DNA of 64,000 nt from the NCBI GenBank assembly GCA_037102815.1, contig BTPP01000009.1, forward strand, positions 868,001 to 932,000, written 5' to 3'. The stretch comes from Neurospora intermedia. Lineage: Eukaryota; Ascomycota; Sordariomycetes; Sordariales; Sordariaceae. Of this stretch, positions 1 through 13,239 are shown one piece after another (position 1 is the first letter of the stretch; every line of letters begins with the position of its first letter). A program made the position numbers and the translations under genes. Below the pieces are notes generated by a model. The model had not been told where the DNA came from. It saw only the letters and a program-made list of their open reading frames with translations, and searched no databases.

Positions 1-1229
1 GGAGCGGAACTTCTTAATCTATTCTCAAAGAAAAGTATTATCTAATTAGGAGTGCCTATCCTTCTACCTATTCTTAACTTAGGATCTCCTCCTTATATCC
101 CCTTTCTTACTCAGTATATTCCTAAGGTCCTATTCGACCAATACAACAAATCTACTCCTCAATACACAATAAACCAAAGCCCTAATATCTCCACTCATTA
201 CGTAAAAGCGTACAAAAGTTCAAAGCAAAAAAAGGAAGAAAAACAGAAAAAAGAAACAACCACCCCACATCACTACAGATAGTAAAAGCGTTGTTTTATA
301 TTACCTACTATAACCGCCCGCTAAGAAACCTAATAAGTAGAAGTACATCAAAGACTATAACTAACACATCCCAACCCACATATTTTTTAAGTAGGTAGCC
401 AACCCTTTATCAAGACTTTATACTAATCATCGGTACATAGAACTTACTCCCAGCAAATTTATAGAAATAATAAACCCTTCGCAGAAACTTCATATCAACA
501 ATCCAACTATACCTACCAGTCAAAAATCGCGTACCACCACTCCAATACTTAAGTAACTGCCACATCAAGCCTAACAGTAGTACTAACTACCATAGTAGCA
601 GCGGTTCTTACAAAGTAAAAATAGAGTATACTCTACTAAATATAAATAAATAGAGGTAAGAGAGTTTCTCTTAGGACTAACAATAATTTTAATAGCTCAG
701 TATAAAAATTGGCACAAACCAAAAAAAGAAAATAAGTACTCAAAAACAAACTCAAAACGAAACGCGAACGCCCAACGCCAAACAACGATCTCAACAACCA
801 TAAGCAATAAGCATACCTCAAATAACGGCTAACTACCGCTCGCCAAGAGGGTAATAGAACCAATAGCTTATACCTATCCTTCCCAATTACGTAGGTTACT
901 TACTTACGCCTTAAATTACAATAGCTCTACAATAATTTAACATTCTACACAGATTAAACATAACCACACGGGCCTTCAACTAGTTCTACACTAAGTTATT
1001 CTCTTAAATTTAATCCCTTTACTTACCTAAAATAATTAAACAAACAATAATCGTTATCGGGGGTAATTATATCTAATCCTTTATAGTAAAGGGGGGGCCC
1101 AAAGTCCCCCCAAATATTTTACTCAAGATCGTCAACCTCTTTCTAATTCCCTAGTAGGTAGCCAATAGGTAGGTACCTATAAGCACCGAACCTACCCTTA
1201 GAGATAATAAACAATATATACATATAACG
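1..1229. other. No gene seen; decayed sequence
   Basis: I see no recognisable coding tract. A single diverged piece of the 71-bp repeat that is tandem at 1,230-1,545 lies near 474-520 and shares its CCCTTCGC...CTTCATATCA core. Confidence 0.5.
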
Positions 1230-1545
1230 AACCCTTCGCGAAGGCTTCATATCAACAAATCTAGCCACGTAGTAAACATACTCTTTACAAACACTTAGCA
1301 AACCCTTCGCGAAGGCTTCATATCAGCAAATCTAGCCACGTAGTAAACATACTCTTTACAAACACTTAGTAAACCCTTCGCGAAAGCTTTATATTAGCAA
1401 ATCTAACTACGTAGTAAATATACTCTTTACAAACATTTGGCAAACCCTTCGCGAAGGCTTCATATCAGCAAATCCTAGCCACATAATAAACATACTCTTT
1501 ACAAACACTTAACAAACCCTTCGCGAAGGCTTTATATTAAGTACC
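1230..1545. repeat. Tandem array, 71-bp unit, about 4.4 copies
   Basis: Units begin with AACCCTTCGCG at 1,230, 1,301, 1,372, 1,443 and 1,515 (the last partial; the fourth unit is 72 bp because of one extra C). Each carries the perfect palindrome CTTCGCGAAG, changed in the third copy to CTTCGCGAAA. The third copy has several C-to-T changes at CpA (AGCCAC to AACTAC, CATA to TATA), so mutation also hit this strand there. Confidence 0.9.
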
Positions 1546-1628
1546 TACATATTTTAATATATTTACCAAAGTCTAGTAGAGAACTATACTCATTACAACT
1601 AAAAGGGACAATTCCTAAATTGTAATAT

Positions 1629-1975
1629 ACCGGCTCTATACAACCGACTCGGCCCGCTCCAGTCGGCACGTCTTTATTTACTACCCTTTATCATTAAGTA
1701 TCTAAGTACAAACGTTATTAAATATTATAAACGAACGTATAAATTAAGTATTAATTGCAGAATCGTATTTGCCGGCTTTATACAACCGACTCAGCCCGCT
1801 CCAGTCGGCACGTCTTTATTTACTACCCTTCATTATTATTTACTTACCATTATCTACTTACCCTACATATAAATATAAACGCCATCAAGTATTATAAGCA
1901 AGCGTATAGATTATTAATTATAGGATTGTATTTTCCAACTCTAAAGGTATACAACTAGCCCGGTCTACTACATAT
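1629..1975. repeat. Tandem repeat of about 142 bp with an internal hairpin
   Basis: Two close copies start at 1,631 and 1,773 and a third, diverged one near 1,936. Each contains CCGACT...AGTCGG arms about 11 bases apart, able to form a short hairpin, followed by a conserved stretch containing CACGTCTTTATTTACTACCC. No coding function is evident. Confidence 0.75.
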
Positions 1976-4394
1976 ACAATCGGTACATTCTTATATTGCC
2001 TTACTCAAACTATCAAGCGTCCTAAATTTATATAATTTTTTCTTAGGGTAACGGCTCTCTAACTCAGTAGGTACCTTTAAATAATAGCTAAATATATTCG
2101 ACTTCCAACTCGGATACCGATAATAGTAGTATCTAAAATATATATAATATAGAAGAGAGTAGAGGTAGTATTAAAGAGGAAAGCGTTACCAATAATATAG
2201 TATTCCCGATAATAACCAAACATATAACAATCAGGCTAGCAGCAGCGATATTAAAGACTCTATAAACAACCTACATCTACTCACAACATACTATTTAGAA
2301 GGCGGTATCCTAGCAGCTACTTAATAGAGCGCACAACTTATCACTATATAAGAGTACTCGTCAGGTTAACTAAGGGTAGATAATTCATCAATACCTATCT
2401 ACCTCTATCGTACCAAGGGAACCTATTGTCCATCTTATTCACACTCAATCAACTCGTATACAAAGTCCCAGGTTAAAGCTCGCGATAGTACTTATCCTCA
2501 ACTTCCTTTAACAAATCTATAGTCAATTATTACACACTATTACTCTATACAACAACCAATTACTCGCTCTATCATTACCTAACTATTATCATCACTAATA
2601 AAGCACACCTTCACGTAACACACACACTTTCTCTACTACATATAGGTGAACCGTATCCTTAACATACGTAACCGCAGCCTCTCGGACCGTATAGCTAATC
2701 AAATAGCTCGTATTAACCCGGCAACCACTATCGTAATAATAAGGCTAAAGCTATTCAGCCAATTAGCGAACACGCATAAACGGAAACTATAGCTACAACA
2801 ATTCCACAGCCAAATAACAAACTCTATAATAGTTAATTATTATTTTAGTATCGATATACACCGGTCTCGTTATCAATAGCTTAGAATAGGACCCATTTCT
2901 ACCTTTGCCTAGCAGTAAACCAAGTAAACTACTAAACTAGAAATATATACTTCTAATAAGTATACTACCTATATTAAACAATATTCGCAAATTACTCTCA
3001 TATATACCTTCTCTTCCTAAAGTCGATATAAACTTACCCAATAATCGTTCAACTACCTATATATCTCACTTCGCCTCCATCTAACTAAATCGCATCCGTC
3101 CGGCCGACATCTCCCTTACTTTCCTTCCATATCTTTTCTAAATAGATAGGTCAAAGGAAGCCTTAGCGCCCAGGATCCCCCCGAGTGCCATTTCTACCTA
3201 AAGCGTATACTATATCGTCCGTAGGTATTAGACCTTCCGTACCTCAAATATATTTACTTATAACAAATATATTACTAATATCTTATAGTACATTAGTCTT
3301 ATTCTCTAAGTAATACCAAAGGCTACTTAGATACAACATACTTTAAACATTTAGTCTAACAATTGGCTCGCAACGGTTACCCGCATATAACTATTCGTAG
3401 TTATCGCCGTTAGTATCGTTTAGCATTAAAACTTACTTAGGTTAATATACATTCGTCCATTTCCAATATAGAAGGAGTAACCCCTACCTCTACACTATAC
3501 TATTTCCGTACATTTACTACGCCGATCCATACTATTAGTTATTAATACGAACCTTAGCGCATCTACCCACCACGCCCCTATATACAAGGGATATAGTTTA
3601 TTAGTATAGGTTTTAAGGAGTAATAAATAACTTTAATACTATACAGGAAATAGCTAGATTTCACGTCAAACGTTTTTAATTTCTTATAATTCTATTATAT
3701 TTTACTAACAAACTACATCGCCGCAAAGGGGAACACCTCCGCGGTTATTCTAACCTAACAATACCGAATTTCCAATTGGATTATTAAAAGAGATTTCTCG
3801 CGACTTATCCCCGTAACGATTCGCTCTATAATTAAAATACAACGTACCCTCTCTCTTTAAACCGGCCGATAATCCGTATATTCGGCAAAGTTCAATATCA
3901 TTACCTATCTACTATTAACAATAAAGTTAAAAGCTAGAATATCCGTTAATCTCAATTAGAAAGTCCGCCAATACTACTATAATCTAATTTATATATTTAG
4001 CTTCTAGAGTTTCCCTCCTCGGTTTTAGATTCTAGTAGTATAAATTTTTATATTACCTCTACCCTCCAGTCCCTCGCTTTTTTCGCATCAAATTAGTTGC
4101 GTATTTACTTTTCCATTATAGAACTTCGCTACTAACGGCGAATTACACTACTAGATTGGGTTCGATGTACGTACATAGTACGTTGCAAAGATATTATAAT
4201 TCTCGCTTCCTTCGCTTACGGCTTTTCCTATCCAACCGTCACTATATTCATTATATAACCGCTTATTCAAATAATAGTACTCATACCCACCCTTTTTCAT
4301 TCGTTATTCTACTCTTCGAAACTACACTATAATCTATAATACTAACGAACCTCTCCCTTCAATTAAGGGTAGATTAATAATACCCACACCTAAA
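1976..4394. other. Decayed sequence with one copy of dispersed repeat family A
   Basis: A copy of a dispersed non-coding repeat (family A) lies at about 2,636-2,815, recognisable by GTATCCTTAACATACGTAAC and by GGCTAAAGCTATTCAGCC. The rest is AT-rich and I recognise nothing else in it. Confidence 0.5.
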
Positions 4395-5000
4395 ATAAGC
4401 CAACCACCTAATTATTTACCGGTCAAAGTCCCAGCCATACCTCCCGCACCAACCGTTATCCCTTTAAAAAGCGAAACTCCCCCCCCTCTCAACACTCCTC
4501 AAACTCTTTCCTTTTCCGACCCTACAATCTTTAACAGCATTACCAATACAGACAACTTCCTTTCTAATACACATATACAACCAAACAATATATCTACATC
4601 GGGCGAACCTATACCTATAAGCGCCCCCCTGCCCGTCCCATTATATAAATTCTCCTTTTCCCTCAAAATTATTAAACGTAAATAATAGTTAGACCTTAGG
4701 CGGGTTTTACACTCAAACTACACAATCGACTACCATTCTATAGGGTTGTACACTAAGGGTTTAATACTATTATAAAAGACTAACCCGTACGGCTTTCCCG
4801 CAATAGCATTCGCCTATATATATAAAATTAGGACTTTAAAGGCCTACAATCAACACAACCTACTAGCCTAACTCGAAGGAATATCTCATTCTTACATCTT
4901 ATAACAAGACCCGCGTCTTTAGAACAACACCCCACGCCTTTCCAAAATAAACTCAACATACTCGCCCGAACATTCTCGAATACCAATTTGAAGAAGATCG
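4395..5000 (+). pseudogene. Decayed plus-strand coding tract, unidentified
   Basis: Read from 4,395 in one frame, about 200 codons contain only about 6 stops, all TAA/TAG, about 3% against about 6-8% expected of this AT-rich sequence. The first 90-odd codons are open and rich in Pro, Thr, Ser and Asn (SQPPNYLPVK then many Pro). The second half looks globular, with the stretch KTNPYGFPAIAFAYIYKIR. The position before the first Ser is ATA, where a mutated ATG start would fit. I do not recognise the family. Confidence 0.4.
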
Positions 5001-6370
5001 TTACTCTCTTACAAGGCGTCTCATTAAGCCGCATATACACAACCACAATTAAGTTTATCCTATAAATACTCGAACTATTTTCAACGTTAATTAGATACAT
5101 ATACTAACCTACGTATCGGTTATAAACTTAGGAGGATCAAATCTACCGCTAGTTTAATCCTAAGAACATTATCCCTACACTCTTCTCTCTAAATAATCTC
5201 GAAGACCCATATAGGCAAAAAGACCAACCGGTTTAAAAGTAGATAGCAGTCCCTATTAAAGAGATCTTCACTCAAACTTATCGCTTTATTAATAATACAA
5301 GTAGCGCACCGCTCCCAGCTTCTCTTTACAACCGTTCATAGCACAGGTCGTTTTTCATCCTTATATACTAATCGTACAAAGTAAAATAGTTCGAAGTAAT
5401 CGTATATCTTTAACCCCATAGAGCATCGCAACCACTAGCATCTATTCACTTAACCGCCTCTCATCTCCAATTCTTAACTACCTTTCATAATAAGGCTCGG
5501 TATACCGGGTACAATACTATTAATATTTAAATACTTTTTTCTTCGTAGTATATTACGCCTTATATTAATATAATTTCGGATTATACCGGCTTAAACATCG
5601 CCGATCGCCAAAATCTCAACTTCTTTAATAGCCAATTACTATACAACTCCACCCATTTTCTTATCGACACAACTAGGCCTTTCAAGTATACTATCAACAA
5701 CCTTAAAATCTTCCAATCAATACTTCCCGGCAAACCTTCCCGGACAAAACCTATTAATACTTCCTCTCAATCTACGACTAGCCCCTCCAATCAACCTCCG
5801 CCATAACGGTATTTCTCAGCCGGCTTATTCAAAAATCTCAATCGAAAGTCCCTCTCATTCAGGTTACATTCGGGTCTCGAATAGTACAAGGAAGAAGCTC
5901 CTCAGTATCGGTTTTCTCCAGACGGGTTTCCTCCGCGTATCGCTCTTAAAGATAACCAACCGGCTAATACTATAGTTACTTCGCCGTCTTTCCTTAAGGC
6001 AAATACCCCTAGTATTACTAATCATCGTAAACATAGAAACCGCATACCGGCACCAACTTACCGCCGAGGCCAAGTAACGCCTAGCACTAGCCATTATAAA
6101 GGCCGTATACCGCCGTCGCCTAACTCCGGAAGTAACGTATTAATTAATTGTAGAAGTCGTAGTACATTTCGCGCTAGGTCCCAGGCGCTTCCTCGGCCTA
6201 TAGGTAACGGAAGTAATAAGTCGATACATCGCAATTCGAAAAGTAAATCGGAGATTTTACCATTCTTTTACCTTTATCGTATCGCCTTTTTCTAACCCTT
6301 TATTCCTTCAAAGGCTCGTCGTAGTAGGTTAGAATCAAATAATTAGCCAATAGGTAATCGACAGGCTGAA
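5001..6370. other. Decayed sequence, no recognisable gene
   Basis: The sequence has irregular base composition, with GC-richer patches around 5,880-6,240 rich in CGG and CCG. Short open stretches exist in several frames but none is distinguishable from chance. Confidence 0.4.
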
Positions 6371-6374
6371 ATAG

Positions 6375-6494
6375 ACATTCAAAATTAATATTATTAAATC
6401 AACCTTTAACTCGAACGTCACAACCTATCTCAATACATTCAAAATTAATATCATTAAATCAACCTTTAGTTCGAACATCACAGCCTATCTCAAT
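6375..6494. repeat. Two-copy tandem repeat, 60-bp unit
   Basis: ACATTCAAAATTAAT occurs at 6,375 and 6,435. The two 60-bp units differ at a handful of sites, mainly C/T and A/G transitions. Confidence 0.85.
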
Positions 6495-7156
6495 ACATTA
6501 GTCCTAATACTCTCGTAACCCCATTCACCCCCCTCGTATAGAAGAGTAACTCTATATTATACGTCTTTCCTTCTATTTTTAATAGTCTTATATATAACAG
6601 GCCTACATATCCTTTTTCTTCCAAAACCAACGACATAGCGCCTAAACGAGTTTATTAAATAACGAAGGCCCTAGAATAACAATAAGCGTAAGCAAAAGAG
6701 ATCCCAGCCTCGTACCAAGTAATATAGGTATAGGGGGCTTACCTTCGCAAACAGCCAGCCATAAAATAGAAATAGAAAGCAAACGAACAATAGCAAGGTT
6801 AAATATAACTCAATACCACGGTTGGAATAATAGATTTACTTAGAGCAATACGGGAAGATATCAAGAAAGAGTAAACTACAAAGCTAACGTATCACTTAAT
6901 CACAATAGTCTAAAAATAAAATATTCGGTAGGAATCGGAATCAATAGCATCCAATTCCTTAATAAACAATTACTAGGTTTATACAGTAACTTAGAACTAT
7001 ATCATCGAAGGATATCGAAGTCGGCGGTTGGTGAACGGTTTAATATAAACAATTATAATAAATATCGGATGTTTCTTTCGTAGTTCGCTTTTCTTTCGTA
7101 GTTCGCTTAGCCAATTCTAGTATAACACAATTAAGGGAGAAGGGGTATTAGGTATC

Positions 7157-7169
7157 GGGGGGGGGGGGG
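7157..7169. repeat. Poly-G tract of 13
   Basis: A run of 13 G follows TATC. It is the smallest of several G or C homopolymers in the block and has no visible role. Confidence 0.9.
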
Positions 7170-7694
7170 ATTATTATACATTCGGTCGTATATAGCAAAT
7201 TCGATTATAGGCGACCGACCCTGCCGTTTCTAATTATAATACCTTTAAACCGCGGTATACCTAGCCCAACCGTACTAGCCGCGTCGCTTGCCTACCGGAT
7301 TAAAATTACTTCCTCGCCCTACCTCTTCACTATTTAACCTTTCCCCGCGCTCATCAATAGCCTCGTTTCCAATCCAGACTAGGTATATTACCAACCTCAT
7401 ATCGCAACATTAACTATTCTACTCAAATAATTCAATAAGCAGTTCGGCTATTACCTATACATACTACTAACTTTACAACTTTACACTTTTAACTACGTCC
7501 AACCAACGGCTAGCGTCTTCCCTAATACAATTACCAATCCTACCTTTACTATCACAGCTAATTATACTATTTATAAACAAGATTACCAACAACACCGTTT
7601 AAACCTAGAAACGTACTAAAGTCATTAGGACGCCCGCCCGCTTATAATTTACAACACCCGCTAACAAAATACCTACTCAACGACCCAACCAAAC

Positions 7695-8160
7695 AATAGC
7701 CCATCGGAATCTCAATACTCTAACTTCGAAAATAAACATCTTCAAAGGCTAATCGCCTCAAGGGCTACTACTCCAATCCGCCAAACCCCAATACACCTCA
7801 CCTACTATTATAATCGTTTAATAAACCGTTAAAATACTCTATCGTATACGGTTCATAATACTCCCGCTAGTTAAATAGCCACTCAATATTCTAATTTAAC
7901 GATAGCCTATCGGAGTCTCAATACTCTAACTTCGAAGATAGACATCTTCAGAGGCTAATCGCCTTAAAGGCTACCACTCCAATCCGCCAAACCCCAGCAC
8001 GCCTCACCCACCATTACAATCGTTTAATAAACCACTAAAACGCTTTATTACGTATAGTTTACAATACTCCCGCTAACTAAATAGCCACTCAATATCCTAG
8101 TCTAACGATAGCCTATCGGAATTTCAATACTCTAACTTTAAAAATAAATATCTTAATAAC
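7695..8160. repeat. Tandem repeat, 206-bp unit, about 2.2 copies
   Basis: Unit landmarks (GCCCATCGG or GCCTATCGG) fall at 7,699, 7,905 and 8,111, an exact 206-bp period. Copies differ mostly by transitions. The array ends about 190 bp before the 27-bp minisatellite. Confidence 0.9.
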
Positions 8161-8351
8161 CCTTACGCTTCTCCAACCTCAAATAAAGACGGTAAATAAT
8201 ATCGTAATAATAATCGACTTTCCCTATTTCCTCAAATCTAAAAAAAGGCCACTAAATAAGGCTATTTCCCACAATCACTCGTTTAACCCAATCCCTAATC
8301 AACCACAAAATCCATCACAACCGGCCGTCATCCCTAGTAACTAAAATACCT

Positions 8352-8938
8352 AATCCCCCAACGGCTCGCCAATAGCCCAATCCCCCAACAAATCGCCGAG
8401 AGCCTAATCCCCCAACGGATCACTAATAGCCTAATCCCCTAACAGGTTACTAAAAGCCCAATCCCGCAACGGCTCGCTAATAGCCCAATCCCTCAACGGA
8501 TCACCGAAAGCCCAATCCCCCAACAGGTCGCTAATAACCTAATCCCCCAACAGATCGCCGAAAGCCCAATCCCACAACAACTCGCCAATAACCCAATCCC
8601 CCAACAGGTCGCCGAAAGCCCAATCCCCCAACGGATCGCCAATAGCCCAATCCCCCAACGGATCGCCGAAAGCCCAATCCCGCAACAGCTCGCTAATAGC
8701 CCAATCCCCCAATAGGTCGCCGAAAGCCCAGTCCCGCAACGGCTCGCCGAAAGCCTAATCCCCCAACGGGTTGCCGAAAGCCCAATCCCGCAACAGCTCG
8801 CCGATAACCCAATCCCCCAACGGGTCGCCGAAAGCCCAATCCCGCAACAGCTCGCCGAGAACCCAGTCCCACAATAGCTCACCGAGAGCCCAATCCCGCA
8901 ACGGCTCGCCAATAGCCCAATCCCCCAACGGCTCACTA
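8352..8938. repeat. Minisatellite, 27-bp unit, 22 uninterrupted copies
   Basis: CAACGG landmarks at 8,359 and 8,926 are 567 bp apart, exactly 21 periods of 27 bp, so there is no net indel in 22 units. A unit is AATCCCCCAACGG followed by a variable TCGCC(G/A)A(A/T)AGCCC part. Because 27 is a multiple of three and the unit lacks TpA stops, frames on both strands stay open (9-residue repeats such as PKAQSRNSS on plus, GIGLSASCC on minus). It may be a former repeat-coding exon, but the openness is a by-product of the unit. Confidence 0.9.
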
Positions 8939-8939
8939 C

Positions 8940-11156
8940 TATTATCCTCAGCGGTAATAGTAGCAGGAGTAGCGAAAGAAGTCTACTTAGTACTACTAGC
9001 ACCAAAGATTAGAATTCTCCAATAAAGGGCAAAGCGGCGAAAATACACATTCTCAAGCGCCAACGCACCGCCGCCTTTATAAAGAAACACAAAGAGGAAA
9101 TTCGCAACTAGCTTAATCCTATCTATAACCTTAAAATACAACGCATCTTCACCAAATATAGAGAGGTATATACCCTCCAATAAACAGCTAAACTACAAAA
9201 ATACGCATTCTCGAGCACTAACGCTACTACTATCGTACGGCGCTCCGCACCAGCGAATCCACAATAATATATAAATTGAAGGAATTAACGGAGGAAGAGC
9301 TAGTAAATACTAGAACTAATTAATCTAACCTATAAACTAAAACTCATCGGCCCTAACCCGTACAATCAAGAGATTACTATCGCCTTTTATATCCGTAACT
9401 ACTATTTAACGGCGAAAAGATAAAGATCGCAACCAACGTACCCTATCTTAGACCTAATTATTCCAAAAATTAATAATATAAATAATAATCTATTCTAATC
9501 TATTCTCCTTATTAAAACTATTACCCTATTCGCTAACCGTTCCAACCTAAGACTTATGTATATATAAAGTACCTTAGCGAAGAAATAAGAGAGTAGATAG
9601 GAAAAGGGAAAACTATTAATATTAACGTTAACCCTATTATTCCTAGGGAAGACAATAGGAATAAGAAGGGAGCGGAACAAATTAATATACAGAAATAGCA
9701 AGATGAGTGGGGAGGAATCGAGGGGGGGTAAAATTAATTAGGAGGATTGAAAGAGAGTACGAGACGAAATAGTATTTATATTAAGTAAGTAAATATAGAT
9801 CGCGGTCTATAGTGTTACTTTAGAAGGAAAAAGGGTTAAATACATTTGTAAAATACTACCTAAAGAGGAGTATAGAGAACTAGTAAGGAAAAGGGAGGGG
9901 ATAAAAGTAGGGAAGGGAGAGAAAGGGAAGTAAGGGGGGGGTATAGTACTAGTTCTATAAATAACCTTATAATAATCGATATATTATAAGACATAGCTAT
10001 ATAGAACGTATAATATATAATAGAACTCGTCTACTTGCATAGGGAAGATGCAAGGAAGAAAGGGAATATAGGATCTATATAGTACGGCTCGTCCTATATA
10101 CTAATTGAGCCCCATCCTTAGCATACGTAACTAGCCCACTCATAGGGATAATAAATTATTACTACCGCTCATATAGCCAATTAGGGAATATTTATTAACC
10201 CAATAATTATAATCATAGTAATACCGCGATTAGACGGAAGGTATATACTAACCCTATAATACAATAAACGAAGAGAGACGTTTATACCAATATCACTATC
10301 AAAGATAGGTATCTAGCAATTAGGTTTGCGAATATCTTAAGCATTAATATAACCAGGGTTACCCTATAGGTATATACAAGTAACGGGTTGGCAACCCTAG
10401 AGCTTCGTTAAGTATTTTAAAAGGTAACCTTAGTATTAGCAGCGATAGTATAAATATCGGCCCCTATAGTAGCCGGGAATAAAATTAAATTATATAAGAT
10501 AATCTCCGACCATCGCATCGGTTATACTAGTTAATATAATAGATTTTATTTCTAGTTTGGGATTATCCACCTATTAAGGCAGGGGGGGGGTTGGGGGGGT
10601 AATCTACGTCTACATATACAATTCTTATCACCCTCTAGACAAACAAATTAGCTCCTATATAAAGCGTTAAGGACTATAGCAGGGATGGACAATACTATAT
10701 CAACCTTTATATACCTTTCTCTATCTTCTTCCAAGTCCAATATTATAAGATAGTTGAATATAAGATATAATACTTTATTATAGCCCCGTCTATTTCTAAT
10801 ACTAAATATTTTTTTTTTTTCGTTCCAATAGCTCGAGAGTATAAGATGGCGTTATCTATACTACCTTATCTATAGACATAATAAAACACAAGCCAAGATG
10901 AGAATATACTAAATGCTCGGTTACCTACAGCCGAGTCGGCTACGTACACCCGTTTAATACTATTTTTAGAAATACAAAGTATTATAAGGCTAGTTGGGAG
11001 CTTATAAGCGCCAAGACTTAAGAGTACTCAGGCTGTGGACTCTACCGGTAGGCCTATATACCTACGGCAGGCGGGGCTTTAGCCAATTAACTATCGGAAA
11101 TAGTACTAACAACGACAATAATAACAGTAGGCTATAGAAGCTCGTGCTATACGCTG
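8940..11156. other. Decayed sequence with a G-rich segment and a family A repeat
   Basis: Positions 9,660-10,060 are purine-rich on the given strand, unlike the C-rich surroundings. Another copy of dispersed family A lies at about 10,083-10,260 (TCCTTAGCATACGTAACTAG). A double poly-G (9 G, TT, 7 G) is at 10,582-10,599. No gene is recognisable. Confidence 0.5.
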
Positions 11157-12350
11157 GCACAAGACATACCGGCTGTAGGGTTCCATATAATACAACAACA
11201 CTTCAATTGGGAGAAAGCAATAAAAATTAATATAAGAAACCAAAAACGCACCTTAAATATCCTACTAACAACTATTATAGAACTAAACGACATTATATCT
11301 TTTGAATTATCACAAACTACTTTAGCGCTAGACTTACAACTATAACCCCCATCAAAACCTCCTAGCGCCACATCGAAATTACTAAAGCTACTATATATTT
11401 TCTTCCTCACTTATTCCTCTATTGGCTCATCTTAGCGCTTTAACGAAGTTTCATAAGAAATACTACTTAAAGTCGTACCTTACCCAGTATTATTTGCAAT
11501 TAATACCCCGGATATATCTTTTACATCTTAGTACAATTTAAAAGTATCCCTAATAGCTAATTTATAACGCTATCTAAAAACGTAAAGAGAACCACCCGCA
11601 TTAATACAATATAGCTTTACCATAATAGCAGCAGAAACAGGCTCATTCTTATCGATAACTATTGTAATCTCCGGAGTATCAGTAGTTTCAACCAGGAGCG
11701 CTCACAGCCCGTATACTCTCGACAGGAGTAATAAATATTTTATAAATTTACTTAATAGCATTTAGTCCTCTCTTTATAAGCTTCTTCTTCTTTTTAATTA
11801 CCCTTTTAAATTCACCTTATAAGGCCTACATAGACCTACTTTCAGCAACATTAATTAGCGCCGGCTATCACTCCTTTTTTATAATTTAATTTATACCCTA
11901 TCCACCGGATTCAGCACGAAGTAGTCTAAGAAAAGATACCCCCTATGCGGTATTATTCACCTTTTTCTTCGTTCTAGTAGGCCTCTTCTTACCTTTTCTA
12001 TTTTTAGGCAAGTTCTACTCCTTATCTACTACCTTAGGGTCTAATATAGGAAGGATGACATCTATCTAGTACATCAACTCCCGAATAAACTTTTCTTATT
12101 TTATAAGTATAAATATAACTACAGTCGGTAAAAATAATACGACAATCCTACTAGCGCGGACGTGCGCCCTATAGGGAAACTAAAGTATATAAGAAGTTAG
12201 GCCAACGCCCCTTCCGAATTCGACTCTAGCGCTAAAGGCTATAACTTCCATCTCTCGAGAATTTAGTTATATAAAGGTATATTCCTTCGAAACCAACTAT
12301 ATAATAACGCCTAATAAAGAAAGGTAGAAATATACTACATACATTATACA
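11157..12350 (+). pseudogene. Decayed plus-strand coding tract in two frames, unidentified
   Basis: From 11,157 to about 11,768 one frame has about 7 stops in about 200 codons, with open runs of over 50 codons (for example around REPPALIQYS and AAETGSFLSI). A different frame, 11,758-12,350, continues with about 5 stops in about 190 codons. Stops are TAA/TAG, as expected if they replaced TGG. A copy of dispersed repeat family A precedes the tract (10,083) and another follows at once (12,376), both in the same orientation, so the tract could be the body of a small element. I do not recognise the protein. Confidence 0.4.
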
Positions 12351-12375
12351 ATAAGAGGGCCCCTTATAATTATAC

Positions 12376-12600
12376 GCGGCGGTTCATCCTATATACCCTA
12401 GCCGAAGATGAGCCGCATCCTTAGTACTATATACCTATAGCCTTTGGGGCTATATAACCAATCAAATAGCTAGAATTAACCCAGCAACCACTATCGTAGT
12501 AATAAGGCTAAAACTATTCAACCACTCAGCGAACGTATATTAACGGCAACTATAGTTACAGTAGTCCCGCGGCCAAATAATAGTTGCAACGAGGCTAGCT
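12376..12600 (+). repeat. Dispersed repeat family A, third copy
   Basis: The copy starts with GGCGGTTCATCCTATATACC and GATGAGCCGCATCC and continues through AACCCAGCAACCACTATCGT and AGTAATAAGGCTAAAACTAT. Related copies are at 2,636-2,815, 10,083-10,260 and, inverted, at 16,920-17,157. A length of about 200 bp, several copies and no coding content fit a solo LTR or SINE-like element. Confidence 0.7.
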
Positions 12601-13239
12601 ATATAATAAAAGCTAAACCAATTCCAATATTTTAGACCTAAGCTTCCAAATCCTTGGGGTAGTACAAAGACAACTGCTTATTAATTACCTCTACAAAGAA
12701 GGAAGAGCAAAGACTATAAATATATTTACATCAAGCAGAAGGGAGATGACTCTTTACGCTAGGAGCTTGAAAAAAGGTCTCCCGGAAATTTTATAAAAGA
12801 GCCTACAAATCGGTAAGAGGTTAGAACAAACCCCGAAGGCCAACGGGGAGCATATACAATAAGGATATATATATATACAGAAATACGGCCGTTTAGAAAT
12901 AAAAGTAGGGAAAATTTTCGTACTAAATATAGAACCGCTTCGCGGACGAAGCCCAATTAAGGTATTACTATATATACCTCTACAGGATACTCCAACTTCT
13001 AATATCCGCCGCCCTACTAATATCCTTAGTTTAATTCCAATACGGGCTTATTATTTCCAGTAGGGGAAATATTTATATATAGATAATATTTAAGTAAGTA
13101 GTAGTTAGGGGGAGGGTACAAACATTATTTATTATAATTCTTTCTAACTTCTCGGACTACCTCTATATACCTATATACCTACTCATCAACAATACACGGC
13201 GGTTCTCACAACTTTTCAATCCCTCTATAGTATTATACT

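Noticed and set aside
8352-8938. CRISPR-like regular array
   Set aside because: The units are contiguous with no unique spacers and the genome is eukaryotic. It is a minisatellite.
8493-9005. 170-codon minus-strand open frame with 9-residue repeats
   Set aside because: It exists because the 27-bp unit lacks stops on both strands. Its N-terminus is a Leu/Val-rich run of no known type and several other frames are equally open.
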